Shown here piece by piece: positions 15,523 through 24,517 of a DNA stretch of 37,838 nt (position 1 is its first letter; the number at the start of each line of letters is the position of its first letter). Made by a program: the position numbers and the translations under genes. Location: assembly GCA_009840595.1 (NCBI GenBank), contig VXNK01000115.1, positions 426 through 38,263 on the forward strand. Direction: 5' to 3'. The stretch is from Rhodospirillaceae bacterium (GTDB lineage: Bacteria; Pseudomonadota; Alphaproteobacteria; Bin65). The notes beneath the pieces are model-generated. The model made no database searches and had not been told where the DNA came from. It was given only the letters and a program-made list of their open reading frames with translations.

Positions 15523-17169
15523 ATGACCGCGCGGCTTGAAACGCCGGTCCTGATCGCCGGCGCGGGCCCGGTCGGCCTGGCGCTGGCGATGGACCTGGCT
15601 TGGCGCGGCATCGAAGCGACGGTCGTCGAGAAGCGCGCCCGGGCCGCACCGCCGCCGCCCAAATGCAACCATGTCTCGGCACGGACGATGGAGATATTCC
15701 GCCGTCTGGGTGTGGCGGGAAAGCTGCGCAACGCCGGCCTGCCCGCCGACTATCCCAACGATGTCTCCTACCGGACCTGCTTCACCGGGCCGGAGCTCGC
15801 GCGCATCCCGATCCCGTGCCGACGCGACCGCTATATCGCGACCGACGGGCCGGACACCGACTGGCCAACGCCGGAACCGCCGCACCGCATCAACCAGATC
15901 TTTCTCGAGCCGATCCTGTTCGACCATGCCGCCCAGATGCCGCGGCTGCATATCCTGTGCGAAACGGAGCTGGAAGCGGTCGATTACGGTGACGACGGCG
16001 CGCGGGCCCGGGCCAGGGACCTGAAAACCGGCGAACCCCTGATCGTCGACTGCCGCTACCTGGTCGGCTGCGACGGCGGCTCCTCCCTGGTGCGCAAGGC
16101 GATCGGCGCGCGCCTCCACGGCGACCCGGTCGTGCAGCGCGCCCAGTCGAGTTTCATCCGGGCGCCCGCCCTGATCGGCCTGCAGCGCGAGGAACGGGCC
16201 TGGGCGACCTTCTCCCTGAACCCGCGCCGGTCGGGCAACGTCTATGCCATAGACGGCCGGGAAACCTGGATCGTCCACAACTATCTGCGGCCCGGCGAGG
16301 AAGATTTCGCCGTCATCGACCGGGACTGGGCGATCCGCACCATCCTCGGCGTCGACGACAGCTTCGAATACGAGATCATTGCGAAGGAGGACTGGTTCGG
16401 CCGCCGCTTGGTGGCGGACCGGTTCCGCGACGGCCCGGTCTTCATCTGTGGCGACGCGGCCCACATCTGGGTGCCCTACGGCGGCTACGGCATGAATGCC
16501 GGCGTGGCGGACGCCGCCAATCTGGCCTGGCTGCTCGCCGCCTATCTCAACGGCTGGGCCGGACCGGCAATTCTCGACGCCTACGAGGCCGAGCGCCTGC
16601 CGATCACGCATCAGGTTTCGCATTTCGCCATGGACCATGCCCACGCGATGGCGAACCAGCGGGGCAGCGTGCCGGCCAATCTGGAAGAGGACAGCCCGGC
16701 CGGCGCCGCGGCGCGCGCCGAACTGGGGGCCCGGGCCTACGACCTCAACGTCCAGCAATATTGCTGCGCCGGGCTGAACTTCGGCTACTACTACGACCGC
16801 TCGCCGATCGTCGCCTACGACGGCGCGGCCCACCCGCCCTACAGCATGGCGGGCTACACGCCCTCGACCGTGCCGGGCTGCCGGGCGCCGCATTTCTGGC
16901 TCGGCGAGGGGCGCAGCTTCTACGACGCCCTCGGGCCGGAGTATACGCTTGTGCGCTTCGACAGGTCGGTGGAGGTGTCGACCATCCTTTCGGCAGCGCG
17001 CGACAAGCAGTTCCCGCTGGCGATGCTGGACGCCGAGGGAATTGCCTCCGTCCCGACACCCGACCGCCTGCTGATCGTCCGACCCGACCAGCACGTCGCC
17101 TGGCGCGGCGACGAACGGCCCGGCGACCCGGGCCGGCTGCTCGACAAGCTGGCGGGACGCGGCGGCTGA
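15523..17169 (+). CDS. FAD-dependent aromatic hydroxylase (PheA/TfdB/MhpA-like)
   Basis: Group A flavoprotein monooxygenase of 548 residues, using NAD(P)H and O2 to hydroxylate a phenolic ring. FAD signatures are in order: GAGPVG at 13-18, the DG motif in VGCDGGSS (Asp184), and GD in FICGDAAHIWVPYGGYGMN (Asp311). A C-terminal thioredoxin-like domain ending in LLIVRPDQHVAWRG is typical of phenol hydroxylase and TfdB relatives. Next to gamma-resorcylate-like decarboxylases the attractive substrate is a resorcinol-type product, giving hydroxyquinol, but no hydroxyquinol dioxygenase or maleylacetate reductase is in the window. 3-(3-hydroxyphenyl)propionate or a chlorophenol are other possibilities. 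Confidence 0.87.
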   Translation: MTARLETPVLIAGAGPVGLALAMDLAWRGIEATVVEKRARAAPPPPKCNHVSARTMEIFRRLGVAGKLRNAGLPADYPNDVSYRTCFTGPELARIPIPCRRDRYIATDGPDTDWPTPEPPHRINQIFLEPILFDHAAQMPRLHILCETELEAVDYGDDGARARARDLKTGEPLIVDCRYLVGCDGGSSLVRKAIGARLHGDPVVQRAQSSFIRAPALIGLQREERAWATFSLNPRRSGNVYAIDGRETWIVHNYLRPGEEDFAVIDRDWAIRTILGVDDSFEYEIIAKEDWFGRRLVADRFRDGPVFICGDAAHIWVPYGGYGMNAGVADAANLAWLLAAYLNGWAGPAILDAYEAERLPITHQVSHFAMDHAHAMANQRGSVPANLEEDSPAGAAARAELGARAYDLNVQQYCCAGLNFGYYYDRSPIVAYDGAAHPPYSMAGYTPSTVPGCRAPHFWLGEGRSFYDALGPEYTLVRFDRSVEVSTILSAARDKQFPLAMLDAEGIASVPTPDRLLIVRPDQHVAWRGDERPGDPGRLLDKLAGRGG

Positions 17170-17286
17170 GGGCGACCGTCGCCGGCCGGGGACTCGACCG
17201 GCTTTCTCGGCGCGTCGTCAGGCGCTAGTCTCGCGCTCGCGGCCGGCCGATTCCGACGCGCCGGAGCCAGCGACAGGGGGAGGACA

Positions 17287-18144
17287 ATGGCAGCCAGGGT
17301 ATATCGCAATTACGACCAGGAGGCGCTCGACGCCGCCTACAACGCCCGCGCGACGGTCGATTTCGACGCCACGATCGCGATGTGGGAAGCCGAGGCCGCG
17401 GCAGCGCGCAAGGCGCTGGACATCGATCCGGACAAGTCCTTCGGAACGTCCGGCATGGAAGTGCTGGACGTCTTCCCCGCAGGCAGAAAAGGCGGCCCGA
17501 TGCACCTGTTCATCCATGGCGGCTACTGGCGCGCGCTGACCAAGGAAGAGCACAGCTTCGTCGCCGCCGGACTGGTGCCGGCGGGCGCGACGGTCGCGGT
17601 CAATTCCTACGACCTGTGCCCCGAAGTCACGCTCGATACGATCATCGAGCAATGCCGGCAGGCCGTCGTCTGGTGCTGGACCCATGCGGCGGACTACGGC
17701 GCGGACCGGGACCGCTTCTTCGTCTCCGGCCATTCCGCCGGCGGCCATCTCACCGCCATGATGCTGGCGACCGACTGGACGCGCTACGGCCTGCCCGCCG
17801 ACGCGATCAAGGGCGTCACGCCGATCAGCGGCCTGTACGACCTGGAGCCCCTGCGCCTCGCCTACATCAACGAATGGATACAACTGGAAGCGGCCGACGT
17901 CCCGCGGGTCAGCCCGGTGCACAACCCACCGCCTGTATCCGCGCCGGTGACGATCTCCTACGGCACGAAGGATCCGGTCGAATTCGGCCCCCAGGCGGAC
18001 GCCTACCTGAAGTCCCTGGCGGATAACGGCATCGACGCGGACTTCTACGTCCAGGGCGGCGCCAACCATTTCGCCGCCGCCTTCTGCCTGCGCGACCCCG
18101 AAAGCCCGCTCGCCCGCCTGATCCAGGCGCAGATGGGGTTGTAA
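17287..18144 (+). CDS. Alpha/beta hydrolase, arylformamidase-like
   Basis: 285-residue serine hydrolase. Oxyanion-hole motif HGGYW (His77), nucleophile Ser150 in GHSAGGH, acid Asp229 in GTKDPVEF and His261 in GANHF make a complete triad. The HGGYWR motif together with the N-terminal RNYDQEALDAAYNAR resembles the arylformamidase (kynurenine formamidase) type, which hydrolyses N-formyl or ester groups on aromatic amines. ATG 17287 follows GGGGGAGGAC. It lies about 120 bases after the hydroxylase in the same direction, and the region 17170-17286 shows nothing else. Substrate is not certain; no other tryptophan-catabolic gene is present. Confidence 0.8.
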   Translation: MAARVYRNYDQEALDAAYNARATVDFDATIAMWEAEAAAARKALDIDPDKSFGTSGMEVLDVFPAGRKGGPMHLFIHGGYWRALTKEEHSFVAAGLVPAGATVAVNSYDLCPEVTLDTIIEQCRQAVVWCWTHAADYGADRDRFFVSGHSAGGHLTAMMLATDWTRYGLPADAIKGVTPISGLYDLEPLRLAYINEWIQLEAADVPRVSPVHNPPPVSAPVTISYGTKDPVEFGPQADAYLKSLADNGIDADFYVQGGANHFAAAFCLRDPESPLARLIQAQMGL

Positions 18145-18271
18145 GGCGGCATATCCGCTGCTCCCGGCACTCCAAGCGTCGCCTGTCCTGCCTTGCTCCC
18201 CGGAGCCGACGAAGGCGAGGCGATGACAACGCTTTAGCGGCCGGCGGAACGGCCTGCCGGAGGAATACCGG

Positions 18272-18985
18272 ATGTCACCCATGATCGTGCGCATTGGCGG
18301 AATCCTGGTATTCCTGTCGATAGCGGCCGGAATTGCCGCAATAGCGGTATATCTGGCGGCGACGACCGGATGGGAAGCTGAAACCGACCCAGTTGCCCGG
18401 GAACGCAGTTATCGGTCGGCGATAAAGACGAAAGGCTGGATTTACCGGCTGGGCTTCATACTCGTTCCGGCCGCTTTGGCCGCCGTTTTTTGGACGACCT
18501 GGGGCTTTTTCCGCGCTCTCGATCATAAAGCGACCAAGGCGCCGACCATCGCGATAGCGATCTTCGCGACGCTGGGCACGGCACTTTCTGCGATTTCATG
18601 GACATTTGGAAATACTGCCGTAGGAATCATGGCATTCTTGTTTTCCTTGCTGTTGCCGATACTTGGCGGCTACTTGTTCATTCCCCTTTTGATATGGTTC
18701 TCGATAGCGGTATTCCTTTTCGGGCGGGATGCGGATTCGTTGCTCTGGAAAGCGGTCGGGATCGTCTATCTCGCCAGCGCGATAACCGCCGGCACCCTCC
18801 TGGTGTGGCGCCATGCGGACTGGGGGCCCATCGCGGATCCGCTGATCGCCGTCGTCGGGGCGATAGCGGTCGGCGGCTGGGTCTGCCACGGCAGCGCGCT
18901 CATCCTCAGCGCCGGGCGGATGGCGCTGGCACGGTCCGCAGAGGCGGCGGTGAATCCGCTGGGCGGACCGAGCGAACCGGATTAG
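18272..18985 (+). CDS. Uncharacterised multi-pass membrane protein
   Basis: 237 residues with about seven hydrophobic stretches, beginning with ILVFLSIAAGIAAIAVYLAA near residue 9. I do not recognise a family. A soluble-looking loop follows the first helix (about 30-58), and the C-terminal tail is polar and short. ATG 18272 has AGGA upstream. The gene is noticeably less GC-biased at third codon positions than its neighbours, as are the SEL1 genes after it, hinting at a shared origin by transfer. No operon partner is evident, since the SEL1 gene starts 46 bases downstream with its own ribosome site. Confidence 0.6.
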   Translation: MSPMIVRIGGILVFLSIAAGIAAIAVYLAATTGWEAETDPVARERSYRSAIKTKGWIYRLGFILVPAALAAVFWTTWGFFRALDHKATKAPTIAIAIFATLGTALSAISWTFGNTAVGIMAFLFSLLLPILGGYLFIPLLIWFSIAVFLFGRDADSLLWKAVGIVYLASAITAGTLLVWRHADWGPIADPLIAVVGAIAVGGWVCHGSALILSAGRMALARSAEAAVNPLGGPSEPD

Positions 18986-19030
18986 AATTATTCTAGGCCG
19001 GCGCGCCGGTAATTGCAGGGAGATGCCGGA

Positions 19031-20197
19031 ATGCGGGTTGCAACGATTCTGCTGATTGGCCTGGCAGCTTTGGTCCCGGCGGCGATAGCCAGCGCACAGC
19101 CGGCATTGGCGCAGACCTATAGCTCCGCGGTCGCGGCCTACGAACGCGGCGACTACGCCGCGGCCTATCGGGGATATCGGCGTCTCGCCGAGCGGGGACA
19201 TGCCCGAGCGCAGGTCAATCTCGGGAACATGTACCGCGAGGCAAAAGGCGTGCCGCTGAACGACGCCGAAGCCGTCCGGTGGTATCGCCGCGCCGCGGAG
19301 CAGGGAGATGCGATTGGGCAGGCCAATCTTGGGACCATGTACTGGTTGGGCCGGGGCGTCCCGCGGAACGACGCCGAAGCCGTCCGGTGGTTCCGCCGCG
19401 CCGCGGAGCAGGGAAGTGCGTTGGCTCAGGCCAAACTCGGAAACATGTACCTGTACGGCCGGGGCGTCCAGCGGGACGACGCCGAGGGCGTCCGGTGGTA
19501 TCGCCGCGCTGCGGAGCAGCGATATGCCAAGGCTCAGTACACACTCGGGCTCTTGTACGCGAAGGGCCGGGGCGTCCCGCGGGACGATACAGAAGCCGTC
19601 CGGTGGACCCGCCGCGCCGCAGAGCGGGGACTTGCCGAGGCCCAACAGGATCTTGGGATCAGGTACGCGAATGGCCGGGGCGTCCCGCAGGACGCCGCCG
19701 AAGCCGTCCGGTGGATCCGCCGCGCCGCCCGGCAGGGATACGCCAAGGCGCAGTACAGTCTCGGGCTCATGTATGCGAGTGGCCGGGGTGTCCCGCGAGA
19801 TAGCGGCGAAGCAGCCCGGTGGGTTATCCGCGCCGCCAAGGGGGGGAGTCCCAAAGCCCTGTTCTATCTCGGGTTTTATTCCGAAAAGAGGAAGAAGCCG
19901 AACTTGGTTCAGGCCTACGCATTTTACAGCCTCGCGGCATCGGCCCCGGACGCGAAAGTGCGCAGCAAGGCGGCGGCGGGTATGCGCCGCGTTGGGCAAC
20001 GCATGACGCCGGGCGCAATGACCCGGGCACGGCGGCTGGCGCTGGCATGGCGGACCAAGAATCTGAAGGCCCGGTCAGCCGCCGCGCGGCCCCGGATGCA
20101 GCTGTCCCGGCCGGCGCCGCAGCGCCAGCCGGTGTCGAGCGCTCCCGGACGGGAGGAGGGCGAGGACGCCCCCGAGAGCTTTGGAGGCGACAGGTGA
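19031..20197 (+). CDS. Secreted SEL1-repeat protein (short paralogue)
   Basis: 388 residues. A signal peptide (MRVATILLIGLAALVPA..., ending near ALAQ) is followed by about seven tandem 36-residue SEL1 repeats, each with the pattern EAVRWYRRAAEQG....AQ..LG.MY..GRGV. A basic, proline-rich tail follows. SEL1 repeats form alpha-solenoids that bind partner proteins, often in envelope stress, exopolysaccharide or protease regulation. At DNA level the repeats are spaced exactly 108 bp apart (GAAGCCGTCCGGTGG at 19268, 19376, 19592 and 19700; variant at 19484), so they are recently amplified. ATG 19031 has GGGAG nearby; an in-frame TTG at 19013 is also possible. It is the upstream half of a tandem gene duplication. 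Confidence 0.85.
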   Translation: MRVATILLIGLAALVPAAIASAQPALAQTYSSAVAAYERGDYAAAYRGYRRLAERGHARAQVNLGNMYREAKGVPLNDAEAVRWYRRAAEQGDAIGQANLGTMYWLGRGVPRNDAEAVRWFRRAAEQGSALAQAKLGNMYLYGRGVQRDDAEGVRWYRRAAEQRYAKAQYTLGLLYAKGRGVPRDDTEAVRWTRRAAERGLAEAQQDLGIRYANGRGVPQDAAEAVRWIRRAARQGYAKAQYSLGLMYASGRGVPRDSGEAARWVIRAAKGGSPKALFYLGFYSEKRKKPNLVQAYAFYSLAASAPDAKVRSKAAAGMRRVGQRMTPGAMTRARRLALAWRTKNLKARSAAARPRMQLSRPAPQRQPVSSAPGREEGEDAPESFGGDR

Positions 20198-20256
20198 CAC
20201 AGCTTTGCATTCCCCCGCTCGTTCCGATAGAGCGGGTGGGCCGGAGTGGCCGGCAA

Positions 20257-22521
20257 TTGCGGGGAGACGCCGGCAAGAGGATTGCAACGTATCGACTGCT
20301 TGGCCTCGTGGCCATGTTGCTGCTGGCGATTGCCGGCGCGCCGCCGACGTCTGCGCAGACATTGAGCGAAGCTGTTGCGGCCTACAAGCGCGGCGATTAC
20401 GCCACGGCCAATCGATGGTTTCGGCGTCTTGCGGAGCAGGGTGTCGCGAGGGCTCAGGCCGCTCTCGGGCTCATGTACGAGAATGGCCGGGGCGTCCGGC
20501 GGAACGACGCCGAAGCAGTCCGGTGGTACCGCCGCGCTGCGGAGCAGGGATTCGCCGCGGCTCAGTCCGCTCTCGGTGTCATGTACGCGAAGGGCCGGGG
20601 CGTCCCGCAAAGCGACAAAGAAGCCGTCCGGTGGTTTCGCCGGGCCGCCGAGGGGGGAGACGCCCTGGCCCAGGGCATTCTCGGGAAATTTTACGAGAAC
20701 GGCGTGGGCGTCCCGCGCGACCCGGTCCGGGCGTACAAATGGTATCGCCTCGCGGCATCCTCCACGAACGCGAAAGTACGCCGCGGGGCGGCGGCGAATT
20801 TGCGCCGCCTCGGGCAACGCCTAACGCCGGCGCAGATTGCCCGGGCGCAACGGCTGGCGCGGCAATGGCGGCCCCGGAAACCGACAGCCCGTACGACGCG
20901 GCCGCGGGCGCGGGCGGAGCGCCTCCCGGCCGGAACGAACGCATCGTTGGCCTTCCGCAATGCCGTCCGGGCCCATGCGCGCGGCAACCATGCCGCGGCC
21001 TATCGCGGCTTCCGCCGCCTCGCGGAACAGGGCTTTGCCGCCGCACAATTCAATCTGGGGTTAATGTACTCCAGCGGCAAAGGCGTGCCGCAGGACCATG
21101 CCGAAGCCGCGAAGTGGTATCGCCGGGCCTCAGACCAAGGCAATGCAGGCGCACAGAACATGCTCGGGTTCCTGTACGGCAGGGGCCTGGGGGTCCGGAA
21201 GAATAACGCCGCGGCGGCGCGGTGGTATCGCCGGGCCGCGGAACAGGGCCATGCAAGGGCCCAGTTCAATCTCGGCACCATGTACCGGCGCGGCCATGGC
21301 GTCGCGAAGAACCCTGTCAAAGCGGCGCGGTGGTATCGCCGTGCGGCGGAGCAGGGCGTCGTCCAGGCTCAGAACAATCTCGGGTTCATGTACGAAACCG
21401 GTTCAGGCGTGCCCCGGGACCGCGTTGCAGCGCTGAAGTGGTACACTATAGCCGCCGCGCGTTTCTCAGACTCGAATGACCGCAGCTTTGCCGCCCGGAA
21501 CCGGGGCCGCGTCGCGGCGCGCCTGACGGCGGCGCAGCGAGCCCGGGCGCAGCGGCTGGCGCGGCAATGGCGGCCCCGGAAGGAAACGGCGCGACGGTCG
21601 AGGCCGGGCCACGGCGGGTCCGGCACGCGCGGCGGTATTGCCGAGACGCGCAGGCGGGTCGCGAATGTGCAGCGCCTCCTTGCCGAGCTCGGCTACGATC
21701 CCGGCCCGGCGGACGGCGTTATGGGTCCGCGGACGCGCGCCGCCATCCGGGCTTTTCAGACGACCGTCGGGCTGCCGGCGGACGGCCGGTTGTCGAACGG
21801 TCTGGCGGCCGCATTCGTTGTCGCGATCCGCGCCGTCCGGGCGACCAGGAAGGCGTCTGCCGGCGTCGGCCCGCAGCGCCGAGGGATGCGGAAGGCCTCG
21901 ACCGGGTCCGGCTTCCGGGTCAGCCGGCAGGGCCTTATCCTGACCAATGCCCATGTCGTGCGCGGTTGCGCCGAGGTGCGTGTCGCCCCGGCGCCGAATG
22001 TCCCGTCGCGCCGGGTTGCGGTCTCCGCGCGCAACGATCCGGCCGATCTCGCCCTGCTCAGGGGGCAGGCGGGCAGGCCTTCGGCGGCATTCCGCCTGGG
22101 ACGCGGCGTTCGCCCGGCCGCCCGCGTGCTCGTAGCCGGGTATCCGCTTCACGACCTGCTGTCCGCCGGTGTGAATGTCAGCACCGGCAACGTTGCCGCG
22201 CTGGCGGGACCGGGCGACGACCATCGCCTGATCCAGATTACCGCGCCGGTCCAGAAGGGAAACAGCGGCGGCCCGGTCCTCGATTCCGCCGGCAACGTCG
22301 TCGGCGTCGTCGTATCGAAGCTCAATGCACTCAAGGTGGCGCGCGCCACGGGGGACATCCCGCAAAACGTCAATTTCGCGGTCAGTGCCGGAACCGCGCG
22401 CGCCTTCCTCGACGCGGAAGGCGTCGCCTATTCGACGGCGCCCTCTGACAAGCCCCGGGCCCCGGAAGACGTGGCGGCGGCGGCGCGGAAATTCACCGTT
22501 CTCGTCGAGTGCTGGAAGTAG
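20257..22521 (+). CDS. Secreted SEL1-repeat / peptidoglycan-binding / trypsin-like protease fusion
   Basis: 754 residues from TTG 20257. Order: signal peptide, SEL1 block 1 (about 42-168), basic linker, SEL1 block 2 (about 229-405), a peptidoglycan-binding-1 domain (about 465-520, motif LAELGYDPGPADGVMGPRTRAAI), then an S1-type protease domain with a complete triad: His566 (TNAHVV), Asp597 (DPADLALL), Ser670 (KGNSGGPV). This suggests a cell-wall-tethered periplasmic protease with protein-binding solenoids. The gene and its 5' flank copy the preceding SEL1 gene, but the position of that gene's ATG is AAG here, so TTG, or an in-frame GTG at 20236, must start it. The longer open frame from 19819 only overlaps the previous gene and is not believed. 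Substrate unknown. Confidence 0.85.
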   Translation: MRGDAGKRIATYRLLGLVAMLLLAIAGAPPTSAQTLSEAVAAYKRGDYATANRWFRRLAEQGVARAQAALGLMYENGRGVRRNDAEAVRWYRRAAEQGFAAAQSALGVMYAKGRGVPQSDKEAVRWFRRAAEGGDALAQGILGKFYENGVGVPRDPVRAYKWYRLAASSTNAKVRRGAAANLRRLGQRLTPAQIARAQRLARQWRPRKPTARTTRPRARAERLPAGTNASLAFRNAVRAHARGNHAAAYRGFRRLAEQGFAAAQFNLGLMYSSGKGVPQDHAEAAKWYRRASDQGNAGAQNMLGFLYGRGLGVRKNNAAAARWYRRAAEQGHARAQFNLGTMYRRGHGVAKNPVKAARWYRRAAEQGVVQAQNNLGFMYETGSGVPRDRVAALKWYTIAAARFSDSNDRSFAARNRGRVAARLTAAQRARAQRLARQWRPRKETARRSRPGHGGSGTRGGIAETRRRVANVQRLLAELGYDPGPADGVMGPRTRAAIRAFQTTVGLPADGRLSNGLAAAFVVAIRAVRATRKASAGVGPQRRGMRKASTGSGFRVSRQGLILTNAHVVRGCAEVRVAPAPNVPSRRVAVSARNDPADLALLRGQAGRPSAAFRLGRGVRPAARVLVAGYPLHDLLSAGVNVSTGNVAALAGPGDDHRLIQITAPVQKGNSGGPVLDSAGNVVGVVVSKLNALKVARATGDIPQNVNFAVSAGTARAFLDAEGVAYSTAPSDKPRAPEDVAAAARKFTVLVECWK

Positions 22522-22657
22522 TGGCGTGGGCGCTGCCCCGCCGCCGGCGCCCGACGGCGCTGCGCCTTGAACCTGCGGGCCAGCAACGGTATCCATTGAA
22601 GCCGAAAGCGCCGCGCGGCTGCATCGCGCCGGCGCGTGAAGTTCGGGAGCGCAGGCC

Positions 22658-23278
22658 ATGACAGTCCAGGAAAAGCCGCGCGAGGCGGCAAAGCAGGCGG
22701 CGGAAGCGGACGGCGAGCCCGGCTACGGCAACGCCCGCGTCATCACCGCAGACGAATATTTCCAGCGCGTGCGCCACGGCGCGGTGCGCGGCTGCAAGTG
22801 GGACGGCGACGAGATGCTCGGCCTGCTCGAAGAACTGGGCAAGGACCCGATCCGCCACGCCGAGCGCCGCTTCGTCGCCCTGGTCAACGAGGATCACGGC
22901 GACCTTGCCGGCGCCGCGCCCGGCATCTTCATCGGCATCCAGCTGATCCATCCGGGCGAACTGGTGCCCAACCACCGGCACAACTCGGTCGCCATCTACC
23001 ACTATCTCCAGGGCCGCGGATGGACCACGGTGGAAGGCGTCCGGTATCCCTACAAGCGCGGCGACACCATCGTCTGCCCGGCCTGGGCCTATCACGAACA
23101 CCATGCCGACCCGGAGCATGACGAGGACACGATCATGTATGTCGCGCAGGATATGCCGGAGATGGCGGCCAAGCGCACCCTGTTCTTCGAGGAGCCGCAG
23201 GGCCTGGAGAATGTCCGCCACATGGTCCAGGGCACGAGCAAGTCGTGGAGCGCCACCCGGGATCCGGACGCCGAGTAG
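22658..23278 (+). CDS. Cupin-domain protein, gentisate-dioxygenase-like
   Basis: 206-residue single cupin. The metal-binding pattern is visible: HPGELVPNHRHNSVAIYHYLQG for motif 1 and GDTIVCPAWAYHEHHAD for motif 2, giving three candidate His ligands plus a glutamate. Motif layout is like gentisate 1,2-dioxygenase, but that enzyme is about 350 residues with two cupin folds, so this is either a distinct dioxygenase or a non-catalytic cupin. ATG 22658 follows GGGAGC. It is followed 70 bases later by a CmcJ/NvfI-type oxidoreductase in the same direction, suggesting joint action on one substrate. Confidence 0.75.
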   Translation: MTVQEKPREAAKQAAEADGEPGYGNARVITADEYFQRVRHGAVRGCKWDGDEMLGLLEELGKDPIRHAERRFVALVNEDHGDLAGAAPGIFIGIQLIHPGELVPNHRHNSVAIYHYLQGRGWTTVEGVRYPYKRGDTIVCPAWAYHEHHADPEHDEDTIMYVAQDMPEMAAKRTLFFEEPQGLENVRHMVQGTSKSWSATRDPDAE

Positions 23279-23348
23279 AGTTTCCCGCCGCGCAAACCGG
23301 GCCTAGATTGCGCATCGACGGAATTTTGCAGAAACGCGGACCGCCAGC

Positions 23349-24347
23349 ATGACCGACCCGGCCATCGAAACGCTGCACGAGGATTCCCGCCTCGGCGCTT
23401 TCCGCTACATGGCGCCGGCCGCGGAATCGTCGCTCTACCGCAACGGCAAGGTGCTGACCCGGCGCGACCTCGACGGCAGCGACAGCGGCTTCGAGGGCAT
23501 CGACCTCGAACCGCGCGAAATGAAGATCGTCGACGCGCGCACGCTGGCGCCCGGCGAGCGGCTGACGCTGACGGCCAACGGCTTCGAACTGCTCGACCGG
23601 CCGATGGCCCGTCCCGAGCTCGACTTCCTCGATCACGAGGCGGTCGTGCGCGACTACTATCCGGACTGCGCCGCGATCGTGCAGGCCGCGACCGGCGCCG
23701 CCACCGTGGTCGCGTTCGACCATAATATCCGCTCGGCCAGCGGCAAGTCCGACAAGCGGCGCATCGCCGGCGGCCAGCAGGTCCAGGGCCCGGCCCATGT
23801 GGTGCACGGCGACTACACGCTGACCAGCGCGCCCCAGCGGCTGCGCGACCTAGCGCGGCCGCCGACCGCCAACGACACCTACCGCACGGCGCTCGCCGAG
23901 GGCGAGACGCTGCTCGATGCCGGCGCGGTCGAGCGCGCCATCGAGAGCGGCCGCTTCGCGCTCATCAACCTGTGGCGCAACATCGCCCGCGAACCGGTGG
24001 CGACCCGGCCGCTGGCGCTGTGCGACGCCGCGACCGTGCAGCCGGACGAGCTGGTCGTCTTCGAGATCCACTACAGCGACCGGGTCGGCGAGAATTACTT
24101 CGCCAAGCACGCCCCGCGCCACCGCTGGGTCTACTGGTCGGGCATGACGCGCGACGAGGCGCTGCTCATCAAGCAGTGGGATTCGGCCGGCGAACTGGCG
24201 TGGACAAAGGGCGCGCGGCCCGACGCCGCCAGCGGAGGCCAGTCCAGCACCTTCAGCTTCCACAGCGCCTTCAAGGACCCCGCCACCCCGCCCGACGCCC
24301 CCGACCGCTGGAGCATCGAAGTCCGCTGCGCCCTGATCTACGGGTGA
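23349..24347 (+). CDS. CmcJ/NvfI-family oxidoreductase
   Basis: 332 residues. The family pattern is recognisable: DHNIRSA in the middle, HGDYT, a LINLWRNI motif, then FAKHAPRHRWVYW, MTRDEALLIKQWDS and a C-terminal HSAFKDP followed by SIEVRCALIYG. Characterised relatives include fungal NvfI, the cephamycin CmcJ protein and the GA4-desaturase-like AsaB family, thought to be nonheme-iron oxygenases. His residues in HNIR, VVHGDY and FHSAF are candidate iron ligands, which is inference. It stands after the cupin gene, and the intergenic region 24348-24517 shows only a short open frame. The natural substrate in bacteria is not known. Confidence 0.75.
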   Translation: MTDPAIETLHEDSRLGAFRYMAPAAESSLYRNGKVLTRRDLDGSDSGFEGIDLEPREMKIVDARTLAPGERLTLTANGFELLDRPMARPELDFLDHEAVVRDYYPDCAAIVQAATGAATVVAFDHNIRSASGKSDKRRIAGGQQVQGPAHVVHGDYTLTSAPQRLRDLARPPTANDTYRTALAEGETLLDAGAVERAIESGRFALINLWRNIAREPVATRPLALCDAATVQPDELVVFEIHYSDRVGENYFAKHAPRHRWVYWSGMTRDEALLIKQWDSAGELAWTKGARPDAASGGQSSTFSFHSAFKDPATPPDAPDRWSIEVRCALIYG

Positions 24348-24517
24348 GGGGCGGCAGCCGCAGCGCCAGATTCGGGAAGGCAAAGCGGAGGACATGCAGG
24401 CCTGTCTGGACAGGATGGTGGCGGGCGGTTACGCCTGAGGCGGCGAGAACGCCCCGATCTTGAGCGCCGGCCCGGCGGCTACAAGGACGCCCGCCGACCG
24501 GACGCAAGGACAGGCCC

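Noticed and set aside
19268..21440. Regularly spaced repeats that might suggest a CRISPR array
   Set aside because: The 108-bp period lies in frame and encodes SEL1 repeats; there are no spacers or cas genes.
24394..24438. Short frame MQACLDRMVAGGYA that reads like the C-terminus of a lost gene
   Set aside because: Only 14 codons; upstream frame gives no recognisable domain, so a remnant cannot be supported.
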